Notes under the pieces: model-generated
What the model saw: only the letters and a program-made list of their open reading frames with translations
What the model was told of the DNA's origin: nothing
Database searches by the model: none
Source: Casuarius casuarius
Lineage: Eukaryota; Chordata; Aves; Casuariiformes; Casuariidae
Direction: 5' to 3'
Assembly: GCA_003342895.1 (NCBI GenBank)
Contig: PTFA01000313.1
Span: forward strand, 1 to 64,000
DNA: 64,000 bases
Program-made: the position numbers and the translations under genes
Part shown: in pieces, positions 49,603 through 63,879 of the stretch
Layout: each line of letters begins with the position of its first letter
Position numbering within the stretch: the stretch's first letter is position 1

Positions 49603-52600
49603 GCCTAGCCCAGACAGCCCAGCAGCAGTGTGTGACCCAGTCAGGAGACAGCTCAGCAGCAGCACCCATCCCCTTTTTGCCCACCCAGGAGGAAGCTGGT
49701 GACGTATAAGCCAAGACAAAGGACTGAGTGGGACTGAAAACCTTACCAGAAATGAAGCTTGCTGTCTGGTTGCAGGGGTGGAATCTTTCAAGGGGACAGA
49801 AAAAGCTCCTGGGGCTTTCCCATATTGCAAAACTTAGAAGGGTGCAGATACAAACTGAAGGAGATTTCAGAGGGCCAAAGATGGTGAAAAGGGTCAGAGA
49901 ATCAATCTGGAGAAGTGAGATGAGCTTTGTGGTTTTTTCCATTCATTTTCCCCTTCTATTTAAAGCAGCCTGGAAAAAAAAAGAAACAAGAATTTTAAAC
50001 ACAAAAGGCTCTCATAATCCCAACAAATGCAGAAACTGGAGCCCCAAGGAAAGAAGAATGGAAAATCACCAGGAAACCAGCCAGGCAGATGAGCTTGTCC
50101 TGATCTATTTTAGAGGCATGGGGATATGCACCCGTGGTGATGCTGAAAGAACAAATTCTGAGGGGCAGATCAGTACTTGAGCACAAAGATGTGCAGGAGT
50201 TAGCACGTCCCAGCACACTTATATTTGGGGAGTGTGCATGTACATCTGTAGGAAAAAGAAAGACAGGTGGCTGAGAACATGGCTGCTATGGATACACTGC
50301 TATCGCTGTAATACTTTACTTCCCCATTTACATTTGCCTCTACTCAAACCCCACAGCCTTAGGACTCAAAAGTACTGATCCCTAATGGATCTGTGCCTAC
50401 TCTGAGAGGATTTCTGGCAGTTTTGAGCCTGCTGTGCACTAAAGGACACCTAGTTACTTGCCCAGGCTCTCTGCTGCTGTGGTGGGGATGGGAAGGGTCC
50501 AAGTAGGCCACGCTACCCTTGCCTCCATGGGAGAGGATAGAGTGGAGTCTCAGCCCTCTGAAAGCAACAAGTGGCCCCAGGTATTGGACACCAGGTCAAG
50601 GTAGTAGATCTTGTGCATCATCCTGCCTCCTCCTCCGCAGGGGCACGCATCAGGAAGACCTAGCAGCTTTAAAGGTTGACAGGGTGGGCTCCTAGCCCTG
50701 CAGGCTTGGCCCTGAAGGTGACAATCCACGTTACTCACCATGTTTCTGCCCCAGTCACGGAGAAGATCCCAAATGACTCCCAAGCTTTCCCATCAGCACC
50801 CTCCAACTTGGCCACAGCATCTGATGTCCCTGTGCTGGGCTGGTATGATTTTATAGGCCTTTAAAGATCAGTTCAAAGCAAAATGCTGCTTCAGCCTTAA
50901 AATAACAGTTGACCAGAAGAGAGAAACACCTGAGGAGCCTTTAGTAAATACCAAGAAATTCTTCACTGTGGCCTGGGAGATACAGATAGAGACAAGGGTA
51001 TTAAACAAAGCACTCCCTCCTATCAGCATTGCTAGGGGAAAACTGCACACACGCACGTCCTCACTCCCATACACAAGTGTATGGGAGATGCAAGCAGAAG
51101 GCTGTGGGAGGAGGCAGGGAGCATGGGGGATGCTGTTTCTGTGGTCATTGCCCAGAGTCAAGCTACCAGAGGCTGTTGCCCTCCCAACAGCATGAAACTC
51201 TCCTGTCTTGGTCCCTTCCCATCTCAGAGAAGCATGCTGAGGGATGCACCAGTGCACGAGGAAGGTGGCTGCTTTGTGTCACTGGAAACAGAAGGGCATG
51301 ATATGGGAGCTGTGAGGATGCACAGCTGAGACAAAGCTTCTCCTGTCACGAGCTTCTCCCCGAGTCCACCTTGCTGAGGCTAACAGAAGCCCACTCATCT
51401 TCCTCCCACTCCTACTAGTCTTGCAAAAACAGCCAAGTTCCTTGGGACCAGGCTAGCAAATCATCTAGGTGTGCTGGGGATGGGGCAGAGCACTGGGAGG
51501 GCCTGTTGGCTGGTGGCATGGCCCATCTTGCTCACAGCCATTGCCATCGTAGTGCATCCGGCCCCTGATCTGCTCTACAGACAGCATTGGCGAGGACCCT
51601 GAGTGGCACCCGCGCCCTTGACAAGCACTGCCCAGGGTGCAGGGCCCGGGCTGTAAGCCCCATACGAGCAGCTGCCATGGTGACACTGCCGCACGGGTGT
51701 GCGGCACAGCGCCGGGGTCCAGGCGCCAGCCCCTGCTGCAGAGACAAGGCCTGGGGCTGGGCTGAACTCCACAGTTTGTTTTTCCTTCTCCCCTGCCCCA
51801 AGCACTCTTTACATGAAAGCCCGTACACTCCACTCCCTACCACCAAGTTCTCCAAAAAACTACATCAGTGGGATAAGATTTCCTTCAGGTAATAAGGACT
51901 GTGTCTTCTCCACATACGTGTGCGCTTTGGCTGAATTACTGCTAACGAGCTGAGAATAGAGCGCTCCGGAAGGACCATTTGCATTAGTATGAATGAATCA
52001 GTTCGGTGTGCGCCTGAGCCTGACGCTGCAGGCAGCCACGTTTCCTCTCCCAGGGCACTGACTGTGGCCTGACCTAAGAGACATGGACAAGGCCAAGTTT
52101 GTCTCCATAGGGTCCCTTAGCCAATACTGGGATTCCCAGAAAGTGTCCCACAGCACAGGCTGAGGAAATTACTCCTTCCCATGTCTCCGCAATGCACAGC
52201 CTGGCTTCATGCATGACCACAGTCATGGCCTTCATAACCCAGTCCAAAGATGCAGCCTTTTAGGAGAAAACTGACTTAGTCCTGACAAAAGGAATAACTC
52301 ACCACTCTGGCACGTGGTAAATTTGCTGCTCACAACTTTTTGCAAGTGGATGCACCTCCAGGCTCACTCAGTCACCTTTTTGCTTCTCTTGACCAAGCAA
52401 AAGGGGAACTTTTAAAGGCAGAGCTGGTTCTCCCTGCTTTGGCTCATTCTTGTAGTTTCTGGCCGAACCTGCTCCTCTCTGCAGAAGGCAGCAGATTCTA
52501 GGATCAGGTTCCCAAGCACCAACTTCATAAAATTCACACAGTCAAACATCACACAATTTTCCCACCAATCTCAGGTGTTTACCACTTGCACATGCACCTA

Positions 52601-52890
52601 CAACATCAGCCGTTTTTCATAATTTCTAAGTGCTTGGAAGTTCCTGTTCAGTTGTCTTCCTGAAGGAACCACAATAGGGTCTGGGGGGTTATTTTTGTTT
52701 GCTTCAACCCCCAGTTTATTGGTTGCCTACTTCTCTTACTATTTGTCAAAATAGCCAGGAAAATCAGAACAAAAATTTCATTTTGTATCAAAGGAAGACT
52801 TTTCTTTGGCCCCTAATGGACTTTTTTTTCTCCTGGTTTGGGTTTGCTAATGAAATAAGTAGTCTTCTATGATTATTGTTGTTCTTGTTC
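49603..52890. other. RGS4 upstream region, proximal
   Basis: No gene was recognised. An octamer ATTTGCAT lies at 51977-51984, a possible POU-factor site but common by chance. Confidence 0.5.
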
Positions 52891-52899
52891 CAAGAGTCT

Positions 52900-53480
52900 C
52901 AAACAATAGAAAAAGCTACAATCTGTGTAATTTTCTTTCTGATTTCCCAAATCTCTACCTCATCAGCCATCTTGATTAACAGCCCCTTAAACACTTCCTC
53001 TTAATCACTACGAAAGTTCTGAATAACACTGGACTGCAAACCAGTCCAAGATACACCTATACACTGATGCTTTACCAATACTAAAAACACTCTGCAATCT
53101 CTTGCTTAGCCAGTTTAAGTCCATTTAATATGGATTTTATGATACTTTAATCTAAATATCGATAGCAAGTCATATTCATTTAGAAACGTATTTCACCACC
53201 ACATACCTCTTATGAGGCAGTCCTCAAAAAACATTAAGTTCAGTAGACAAAGCCTATTTTTCCATTAAAACATGTCAGCTGGCATCAATTGTATCACCAC
53301 TTTTACAAATGAGTCTGCTATCATCTGCACTAATAGCGCTCCTGCAGTGACCAAAAGGTTATTAGCTCTGTGACTTTATAGCTTACCCCCTCTTACAGTA
53401 TGGCTTTCTTTCACTCTCCTGGGATCCTCCTTTTTTTCTAAAATGTATTAAAAATGACTGTCCTTGGTCTCGAGAGCTTT
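52900..53480 (-). mobile_element. Ancient CR1/L3-type LINE relic upstream of RGS4
   Basis: The plus strand reads as the reverse complement of a CR1/L3-like LINE reverse transcriptase. AGCCAGTTTAAGTCCATTTA, TTTTATGATACTTTAATCTA, TATTTTTCCATTAAAACATG and GGCATCAATTGTATCACCAC match, in order, the family's usual 'accagttt-aatccatttaa', 'ttttat..', 'tattttccataaa' and 'ggcattaattatattac' landmarks. It is heavily mutated, and its left end may start earlier. Confidence 0.65.
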
Positions 53481-56400
53481 TTAGCCTATTCCTCCAAGGG
53501 TCTTTCTTGCAAGCCAGTTGTACTTGGTTGATAGAAAAAAAGCCTAAATTGCGCCCGGGGCTATGCAGCCCCCAGGCAGGGGCACACTTGCTGGGGTCCT
53601 TAGGAGGGACACCAAGCAGGCACTTGTACTGGATGTCCCAGCTCTGCCCACAGCTCCACTGGAAGTCTCCCAGTGCTGGGCCTCCACTACTGCCATTACT
53701 CCTTTTGTTCCCAAAACGTGTGTGTGGTGGGAGGAAGCAGCCGCTTTTGTCCTATTTGTGCACTAGCAGCCCCTCCTCAGCCCACATACCTTGGCTGAAG
53801 CAAAGTCCCCAAGAGCTGGGAGCAGACTGCTGCTCCAGTCAAGCAAAGACTCTCTAGAGAGACACATATTCGCTGTGGATTGCTCACAGCGAAGGGTTTT
53901 TCCTTTGACAGAAATCACATCTAAGCATTTCCACTCCATGCTTTGACCTGGTGTGTACTGTAATAGGAAGTCGGCTGCTGTTCAGCTAAATGCACCACTC
54001 TATGTTCCTTCATGTTCTTCTCTGCAAGCTGTTTGCAGTTAATATTTGAAGGTTACTTAGAAACTCCCTATCAAGACAGGAGCAGTGGTGGGTGAAGGGG
54101 GAACAGCTCAGACTGGCCCCTGTGGGCCCATTACCACATTAGCTAAAAGACACAGGGTTTTGTGCACACCCCACTTGGGGACCTCTCACTTGTGGGCTGA
54201 TGGCTTCACCCAAATGTGCCATAAGGTACAAAGAGAGGAGGAGGCATAAAGGGAGGCAAAGAGGGTTGATGCGTCACAAATTAAAAGCATCAACTCCTGC
54301 ATGTACAGTGTACAGCTAAAACACTCCTCATTCCTTCTGCACCTTAGCAACCCAGCTGTGCAGTGACTCCTTTTCTACGGCTTCAAAAACCGCAGCTTTT
54401 TTATGTGACTGAAGAATCTTCCACCTAGACGATTACTAGAGGACGTGCAGGTACATAGTGCAAGGTTAAATCTTTCGTAGCTGCAGATCTAGAGAGATAA
54501 AGTGCTGCGCCTTAACTTTTGACAAAGCTTCCTTCCTTCTCTGCTTTCCAGTGGCAGCCGAGCGTTACTGGAGCTGCCACACCAGAAGGGGCCATGTCAG
54601 GGAACAACGGCTACAGCCCTGTTCAGAGCTGCAAAGCCCGGGGGACATTTTGTCACTGCGGTCATGGCTCAGCATCCAAAGCACACTGCTTACTGCTCTG
54701 GTCACAGTTTAGTTGTTTAATTCTCTAAGACTGCTTACAAAAGGCAGCCTGGAAGCAGCAAGCATCTGTCAATATCTGCCTCAAGGGTATGCCTGCTATT
54801 TAAAAGGTGATGTCTGACAGGTCTGTGGCTGGGCTTACAGAGCATCATGACTGCAGGCTAGAGAAACACAAAAGCAAGGACAAGCACCTGCAACAGAGAA
54901 ACAGCAACCATTCAAAAGCACTTTGTGGTGCCAGCCTGCTAAATACAATGGCAAAGTTGACCTAGGGTGGAAGTAGATGCCCTTGCTATGGCCCCAACCT
55001 GAATGGCAATTCTAATAGGCCCAGGTATTCAATGGATCAGTCAGCCCTGATGCGTCCCTCTCCCAGAGTGGGGGGCAGCTAGTTTAGAAATCACAAAAAC
55101 AAAGCAGTAAAATGAGACTGCACTGAAAAACAGCTGATTCTAGCCTGAAGTTCCTTGATCTGTGTCTTGGAGGTGAATCAGACAGAAGGAAACTGCAAAA
55201 GTGGCAGACCACCAATGTAGCAAAAACGTGGAACTGAAATAGCAGGAAAAAGTCACTTACTGAAGTGGATGACTGCATAGAAATATGTAGCAGTATATAA
55301 CAGACATGCAAAGACTGCTAGAAAACAGTCACTGTTCGGTGAGCTCTGTTTTGTTCATGCTATTTAAAATGTATATTGCAGCAGTGCTCAAAATCCAAGC
55401 AGATCTGAGCTCCGCTGTGGCACAGAAAAAATACAGAGAAAGAGCTGGGAGCAGAATCGATGGCACATGGCATGTGGCTGTGCCCTGCAGCTGATGGTCA
55501 CAGTATCACAGCTGAGAGCACATCTAATGCTTCATCATTTAGATGCTTCTGCTTCTGGGTAATTAGGCTTTCCAAAACAGAAAAAAATGTTCCATGATGT
55601 TTTATTTCATCCTTTTGAACTTCTCAGCAGGGTGCATATGGCTGCATCTTACTGTCTCTTTTGAAACTGTGTTTGCTTGTCTTTCTGATGCAGGCTGGAT
55701 GCTAAAGACTGCGGTTACCAGCTCAGCTGGCGAGACTCTTGCAATCTTCCATCCCAAGGCACATTTGTGCTTTGGTGTTTCAGCTGGAAAAACAGGTTTA
55801 ACATAGAAGAAAACATATGGGCTCCTGCACTTGCTTTGAATCAGCCTCTGGTATCCATAACTGGCTCTTTTTATACAAGACCACTTGGAAATTTCCATAG
55901 GGCGAGGTCTCTAAATGAAGCGATTAAAAAGTAAAATAAATAAATGAAGAGACGCCAGGAAGAAATTCAGCTTCCACAGCAGTGCCAGAGCACTTGTGGC
56001 CAGGAGCAGTCCATATGCTAAGTGGTATCATAATAAGCCTTTCCCAGCACCTGCCTTGTCCCTTGCTCAGTGTCTGCACTGCTTAACCACTGCTAGGGGA
56101 GAGCTCCCAGATCTTACAGATGCCAGAAATGATGCCAGACTTCAGCTAGAGGAATAATGGAGCTGAGGGTGCAGGATATAGTTCTTCTCTTCGCATTTGA
56201 AAAGCCAGATTGAGTGTCTTCCTAACCAGATGTCATCAAGATGGTTGCTGGAATTGCTGCCTGGCATCCTCTGGCCAGGGTGGCGAAGAGGTCTGACTGG
56301 GTGGTCGTGAGGTGACTTCCAGGTGTCACACTTGTGAGATAGCCCAGGTAGCAGAGCAGTGCTGGCTGTGAGGAAAGGGACAGGCCCGGGCAAGGCCTAT

Positions 56401-59400
56401 GAGAAGAAGCTAAGAGACAAGAAATTGAATGTTGTGGGTCAAGGGGGACTTGGTGCTGCACCTGGGGTGACTGAAGGGGGGTCCTTTCTGACTCAGGCAG
56501 ATGTTAAGGCAGAGCTGATACCTCAGGACAAGCTCTTTGCTCAGGCATGCCAGGGAATTCTCTGCATCTTCCCATGGCATTGACTCCTGCTTCTCAGGAC
56601 CAGAGGCTCTAGAAGCACTAAGGCAGCCATCAGTGCCTCCAGCACCTTGCTGCCTCGCAGGGACCACTGCAGGATGTCACACTGCCAGTTGCGTCCAGAG
56701 GGAGGAGAAGGCTTTTCCCGTTCACCTCATCAGGCTGTTCCCTCCAAGCTGGATGGCTACCCACATCATCCCTGCGATGGTGGGCGAGGCCCCAGCAGGG
56801 ACGGTCTGGCTACCCTACCAAACATGGCTCTGTAGCCCTTCGGTGGCATGCAGCTGGCCAGGCTGAAGGAGGCTCAGCCCAGAGCATTTCACTAGGGCAA
56901 GCACGCCCACAGAGCAGTGAGGTGCTGGATGAGGACCAGGGATGGAGGCCTGCTGGGAATGCCACAAGCTCTTTATGCAAAACAAGGTGCAGTGCACACA
57001 AAATAGCAACAAGGGCACCTAGTCATGCTGGGATTGTCTGGGATAAATGTCTCTCTGGACTACACAACAGGAATCTGACAGAGACCTATGGCAGTAGTCC
57101 TTAGACTACCATATAACGCAAAAACCAAACGACATGCTTCCTACTATTCTCAGAGGTGGACTCAATAATTTACATTTTGGACCTACACTTTCTCAGATCT
57201 GATATATTCGGATCCAGGATATTGTTTCTGCTCATAACAGAGACATACGTAGTTCTGAAAGGAGTTGTATTGTTCAGCATTATCATGGTATAAACTATCA
57301 TGTTCAACTAGCTCGATATTCCATAAGCGGAGAGTGTTTAATTGTATTTGTGCATAACAGGAAATTGCAAGTCTCTGGTGACAAACTGTTTCCCCACATT
57401 TTGTAAAATAATGCTATGGTTCCAGTAAGTCCAGCTAAACTTCACCCATAGCATCTTCATACAAAATTGCCAGTCAGCTCAATTTTAACGGCTAGTCCCA
57501 CGCAGAAAGGATCGTCACACATGGTTCAGGAGGATGGATGAGGACCCAGCTCTGTTATGGAGAAAACGAGATCCCCATCAAAACATGCCCAGTGTCCTGT
57601 CAGTCAACAAACCCTCTCTTGGCACTGTTAGTTCTCATCCTCTGCCACTGCAAAAGTCCTCGTGCCATGACCACACTAATGCCCTGCATTCACATCCACT
57701 CCACAAGATGTGCCCTAGCTCATTCCCATCAGCAGACCCTGGTCATGCTCCCCCCTCACCCTACAAGCACCTCTTGGAGTGGCTGTGGAGGGAAGGTCAG
57801 GCCAAGGAATAGACTGGCAAGAAAGGGGGAAAGACAGTGGGGTCATGAGAGCCAGAGGAGAGGAGAGCAGAGCAGGAGACAGCAAAGTGCTTGGTGACAC
57901 ACAGAAAGGGCAAAAGGCCATGTGAGGAGACACCCTAGAGATGAGCCGTGGGAAGGAGAAGGATGCATCTCCTGGCATCTGGACAAGATGGTCCATGGGA
58001 ACACTGTCCGGCAGCCGGGAATCTCCTGGGAGACTCGGCTGTCATAGGGGGAGCACGTGCACATGCTGCGTGGCTTACTACCCTCCAAGGGAGGTCACTG
58101 AAAGCTGATCCAGTGCCACTGGGCTTCTGGGACAGTGCAGTGGGATCTCTGTCGGGCATAGGCCTCCAGCATGAGCCTTCTGCTCAACACTGTTTGTAAC
58201 AGTCTTTACTGTTATCTTGTGCTTGAGATTCATAATGGAGAATAACTTACATTCTTTCTGAGCAAGAGCAACTAAAAATACTGCTAATATAATGAGGATG
58301 AGAGATGAATTTATAAGGTGGTGCAAGAAAGCCCAGAAGCCCCTTACAGTCATTAGGCACTCCTGCAGCTCTCAGCTGGGCTCGTCAACAGCAAATGTTC
58401 TTGTTTGCTAGGCAAAGAAGGAACTTGCCTAAGACACTGGCAGATACCTGGAAGGCTCCATATTGGAGTGATTTCCTTCTGTTTCCTCTCCCTTCCACAT
58501 CCCTCTATGGGATCTGCCTCGCAACCCTGCGAGCCCCTTTCTCCAATCCCCTGGCATCTCTCCTATCAAAATATGTGGGGCTTTAGCTGCCAGCAGGTAT
58601 GCACAGAGCATTTGGTAATGCGCCACACCAAATGCTGCACTGGGAGAGAACACAGTGACTATCTGCCCATTTTCTAAGCCACCAGCAAGCTTAAAAGAGG
58701 GGTTTCTCCTTGTCAGAGACAGAAATTGCCAAAAATGCTCACAGCTTTTTCAGTCTCATTATCAGATAGGGTGTTGCAATTTTTGCCCCTGTTGGAGAGT
58801 CTGTCCCCTCTGATGCAGGCCAGAATATTTTCAGCTGAAGCACTACAGATTTGTTATACTGTCAGACACTTGCTGATAAAAGAAAAGCAGAGGCCTCAAG
58901 AGGGGAAAAAGCAGAGAGATCAGGCTACGATAATTGGATCCCTGCTGCTTCCACTCTTCAAGACAGTGTGACAGGTACTCCTGCCAAAGTGGTTCAGCTG
59001 CAGAAGGACACAGAAAGAAACCTACCTGTGTCATACCAAAGCCAGATGCCTAGACACCCCTCCCAAGATGCAGGAGCTCTTCTCTTAACAATAAGGCCAT
59101 TTTCCTTTGGAAGAAGCTCAGCCCTTTGAATCAAAGAGCTGGGGTGAAAACTCTGACCTGGTGCTGTCTCACACCTGTCTCCCATTCATGCTGGCTCTAA
59201 CTGTATTCTGCTTAACACACAGCCTTGCACAGACGCTGAGCAATCACTGCCCCCTGTGGGACTAAAGCAAAGGAAGTTGCTAATTTAGACTTTGAATCAT
59301 TCCAGAGCCTTTTGGGGGTGCTTACATCTCCTATTCAAATAGATAAGGCCTCCAGGGGAGTTACCTGGCAATCTGAGCTGTATTTAGAGTGACAGGCAGC

Positions 59401-62400
59401 TGATGTAAAACAGGCTCAAAGGCAGTTTGAGAAAGATAACTTGAGTAGTGAGATGCCTGGCTCTCCCTCCCCATAGCCACAATAAAACATTTGATTTGCC
59501 TCTTCTCTGCACTTGATCACGTTCCTGCTGCCTCTGTGATTCATATTATGTAACTGATTGACTTTGCAAGATATGAGAACAAAGTGTTTTCTTGCCCTGT
59601 TCCCTGATGTGCATTAAGTATGTTAGGTTGAAAGGCTGAAGCAGAAATCAAAACAAGCCCTAAAGCCTGTTTTCTCTCCTATCACTGAGCCTTACATCTT
59701 TGTGAGGCTGAGGGACTTCGTGCTGCAGCAGTCTGGCACCATCCCCGGCACGCTTTCACTGGCCTGCAGAGCTCTTATGTTGCAGCTTCCTGGTGTGAGG
59801 ATTGTGGCATTTTCTATATCCAGCAAAAAATGTGTTTCAATAGTATTTTTCTCTTCTGGAGTTAATGAGCAACTCCTGAGACAACTTCAGATCCCCTGGA
59901 CATGAAGGAAGTAAGCCTTAAGGCACAGAGGCCAGCTGTCTTGCCAGCTGCATCCCAATCACAAAAAGTAAAACGTCATCAAGAAAGTGACTGGGGACTG
60001 AGGGCATCCCCTGCTCAAGTGAATGTCATATCCCATGAAACTACGGCTCTCTCAGGGAAGTTCAGACTGCTCCTGCTCAAGAATTCATGCATACTCCCCA
60101 CTGCCCTGGGGTTGGCATATTCCAGTTTAGGACTTTCTGCTCACTACCAAGTCCCCAGGGCCGGTTTGTTCATAGGACTTTGCACCATGATGCTCATGCT
60201 AGGAGGGAACAGGCACTGCCCACCCAGCAGATAGCACCTATATCATGTATCTTCATAGCCAGGGTACATCAATGTGACAGCACTGAGCTTAATAGAGTTA
60301 TTCCACTTCATTCAATCTGATGTTCACTGGAGAGGTTTGTGCTCCTGCTTTCTCCATTCTCCTGCATCCAGCTGTACATTGCTTGTATTTATGGCTCCCA
60401 GATAATAAAGCCTGAATCCTGCTATGCTGTTTTACTGCTTTTTAAATTCTCTAATATATGCACAGTTGGTCCAAAACCATCAGTAATGGTGGGGGAGGTA
60501 GGATGGACTCTGTCAGTAGCAGAGACTTAAGTGGGCTCAGATTTTAAAGACATTAGCTCTAAAATCCTGCTTGTCTTTGAGTCACACAAAGTAATGTGCA
60601 GCAGAGGCTGGAAGGGGAACCGGGACAGCTATAAAGAAGGGATAATTTTTCTTCTTCTTTTTCCCTTTCATGAACTGTTCATGAAAGAGGGGGGGAAAGG
60701 ATATGCTACCTCCAGCCTGAGATAAACCCAGCTGTGCAGCAAATCCTCCAATCTGAAACAATCTCCACTAGACATCATACCAAGCAGTAACCCACCCTGA
60801 ACCCCCAAATGACCTGCAGTACACACTCAGGTGTTACCATATGGGAACATACAAGTTATTCCCAGTTGAGACTTCATCCAATTTTTATCCAGCCCTATTC
60901 TGCGTTCTGCAGCTGCTAATATGTTTTCAGGAGACCTGTTTCAGCACTGGTGCAGAAAGATGACTTCCATCTCAACCCACCTCCACAGCTGAGTTATCTG
61001 GCCCCAATTTACCTGACTCAATTTCCCAGAGCTTCCAACTCAGTGAAGCAAATACTTTGTCCAGCAGCAAAGAGAATCTCACCTGTCCCCAACCTGGTTG
61101 TTGGCCTGTCTGAACTGATGCAGCTATGGGGTCTGAAGGAAGATTACTGAAATGAGATGGGATAACGAGATTCCCCAAATGAGGTTCTCTCATGGGAAGC
61201 GCTATCCAAGCTGGCTTTCAGAGCAGTCCCCAACTGCGAGGCTGACACTGCTTTACAGCACGCTGTCAGTGTGCTAGGTTGCTCTGCTGGTACACCAGAC
61301 TGGGACATCCAAGGGGCTTGGGTGGAGGCATACCTCCTGCCTGATAGGTCCAGAACATTCAAATATTCATCCATGGGAAAGCAGCAGTGGATCTAGCATG
61401 TACAGGGCTAAGAAGTGTTGTAAACAGAGACACAGCAATGAGAAAACATGTTTACCTAAGGAAAGGCATGGAGAATTATTTAAGACAGTAGATGTTGGGG
61501 GGGAGGAGCTCCAGGTGCCATAGAAAGCTATAGCCCCAGTGCCATCCTGGTAATTATAGTGTGCTCATATAGTTCTGCAGGCAAGAAACTCCACTTTTCT
61601 TGGTGGTTTAGAAATGTCCTCGAAATACACTCTAAGACCTTCCCCTCATTTTTCTGTCTGAAAACATGGGTTCATTCATACTGGCTAAATAATACCAACT
61701 GTTTACTAATAATACCAGATGTTTACTTATGACCATGTGTAGAAAAAATTTTGTAATAAAATTCAATATGACAGCTTATGAAAGGGGAAGGTGATGGTTA
61801 TTTACAAAATCTTTAAGTAAATGTATTTTATGCACTCGTAATAATTATCTCATAGATTTCATTCACTCAAACTCTCACACTCGCATACTCACAAGCATCA
61901 CAGTGCATCATCTGTGTGTGACACAGGAGTCATCAGTTATTATGGAGTGATTCTTGGCCTCTGAATCCTGCTGACTTCAGCTTCCTTAAATCTTAAGCCA
62001 GGTTGCTGCCCACTGTCTGCTTCTCCAGGTGTGGAATACGTATCTTGTTTCCTGGGGTCTAAAAGGAAAAGGAAAGGTATGTGATATGCTACAACTTTGT
62101 TGCCATCCTCCTAGCAGGATGTGAGATCTCCTACTGATTAGCTGTCTGTGCTGTGGTCTTACCAGAGCACAGGCCTTTTGGTCATGCCATAAAGACACTT
62201 CTCAGTTTTACTGCTGGGAATAGCATCTGGGGAACCGGGTCCTGGAAGCGGTGTTCTTCATTAGCAATGCTGGTCATTCTTTTAATCCACATTCTGTGTT
62301 TACACACACATTTCCACTCAGACTCCACCTCAACCTTAATATTTCTGTTACAAATCTCAACATACATTTATAGGGGATAACCAGTATGCTCTGCTCTATT

Positions 62401-63879
62401 CAGATATTCAGCAACAGGCTGGAAGATGGATATTGCTCTTCAGGAAAGCTGTAGACCAGCTGGAGAGTCCAAAACACAGACCTGTAAGGAAAGATAGAAG
62501 AATGAGAGTTCATTCAGTCTAGAGGTGAGCAGATCAAAGGGACACAGGGTAATGACACATGTAGTACCTAAATGTCATATCCATAAAAGGTTGCTGTTAC
62601 AGAGAGGAAGATGATAAACCGATTACCATGTCCAAGCTGGTTAGGACAAAAAATGTTTGTCCTGAATTACAGCAAGGAAGGATTAGATTAGCCATTTTCT
62701 AGCTGTAAGATTGTGAAGTACTGCACTAGATCACCTGGGGAAGGGCTTGTAACTACTACTTAGAAATGCTTGTACCACAAGTTAAGTTTACTTGTCTCTG
62801 CTTAGGAGCTTTGCCAGGGTCTAGATGGCCTCTTCACATTTCCTCAGCAGGGATTTATTCTGGAGGTGATAAAACAGGAGTCTAAAACTCGGCTTTGTCA
62901 TCCATATGTAGGTTTTTTGGTTAAGTGTTGGGTGCACAACAGATACTGCTCCCAAAGATCTGCCTGACTGCTTCAATCCAACTGCTTTTGAATAAGCACC
63001 AAGCAGCAGACATCCACTGGCTCCGTACAACCTGTCTTCAACGAGGAAATTGCAGCTGCCCTTTGCAGTCCGGACTTTCCCACTCTTACCAAGTTTTGCA
63101 ACTGCACGTTTGACCACTGCAGTAAGTCAAGCTACAGCTGCATCATCAAACCTGGAGACTCTCAGGCTGCAAACACTGTAAAGGTCTATGGTGCCCAAGA
63201 GCAGCCTTTCTGCAGAACTCATGCTGGCCCAGGTACATAGGCATACTCAAACTACAATCTTTCATTTGGATACAGATCATTGTCTCTAAAATTTCCGGTC
63301 TGTGCCCCTGCCTTCAAACTTTCCTTTTTTTGAGCTGAATGGATTTCCAGGCACTCTGCAACCCTGGGGAAAGGGAAGCTGATTTCCTGTCTAGAGAAGG
63401 CAGCTCACAGTGACCAGTCCCTGGGGAAAGGATGATTTCAGTATTTCTGAGTTTCCAGTTAATTGTGTTTACTGAAGAATACATAGCATTAGAGTGTCTT
63501 GAGCCTTGGCCAGGTTTGTTAAAGAAAATAAAAGCAATTCCAGTCTCACGTTAGAAAACTGGAAAACCTCCTCCAGAGGACAGGACAGAGACAGAAGAGA
63601 ACCTCCTTCTAGTGCCTGCCTAGTGATGCTCCACAGCTTGCCAGACTTCCAGTCACCTTCTCAGGAGACCCCACTTTGAAATGCTTTGTGTGTCAGAAAG
63701 CAGCAGGAGCAGGGCTGCTTCACAAGGAGTCGAGCCAGGAGCCAAGGGTGACCCTCACATAAGCCATGCCCTCACCAATGGGGGCCGTCCCGCAGGGCCC
63801 GAGCAGGGCAGGTAGCGCAGGGGCTAATAATGGCCCATTGGCAGCCCCAGGCACCGCAAGGGGACTGATCAATGCCATG
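53481..63879. other. RGS4 distal upstream region, no gene recognised
   Basis: About 10 kb of mixed sequence with only short open frames, none matching a family I know on either strand and none with a consistent set of splice sites. It is largely non-CpG, of ordinary composition, and probably intergenic. The segment 59280-59640 is AT-rich and dense in AGATAA/TGATT-like motifs and could be a regulatory element, but that is speculative. Confidence 0.5.

Noticed and set aside
62821..63117. 98-codon Lys-rich minus-strand frame near the right edge
   Set aside because: No family resemblance and no supporting exon structure.
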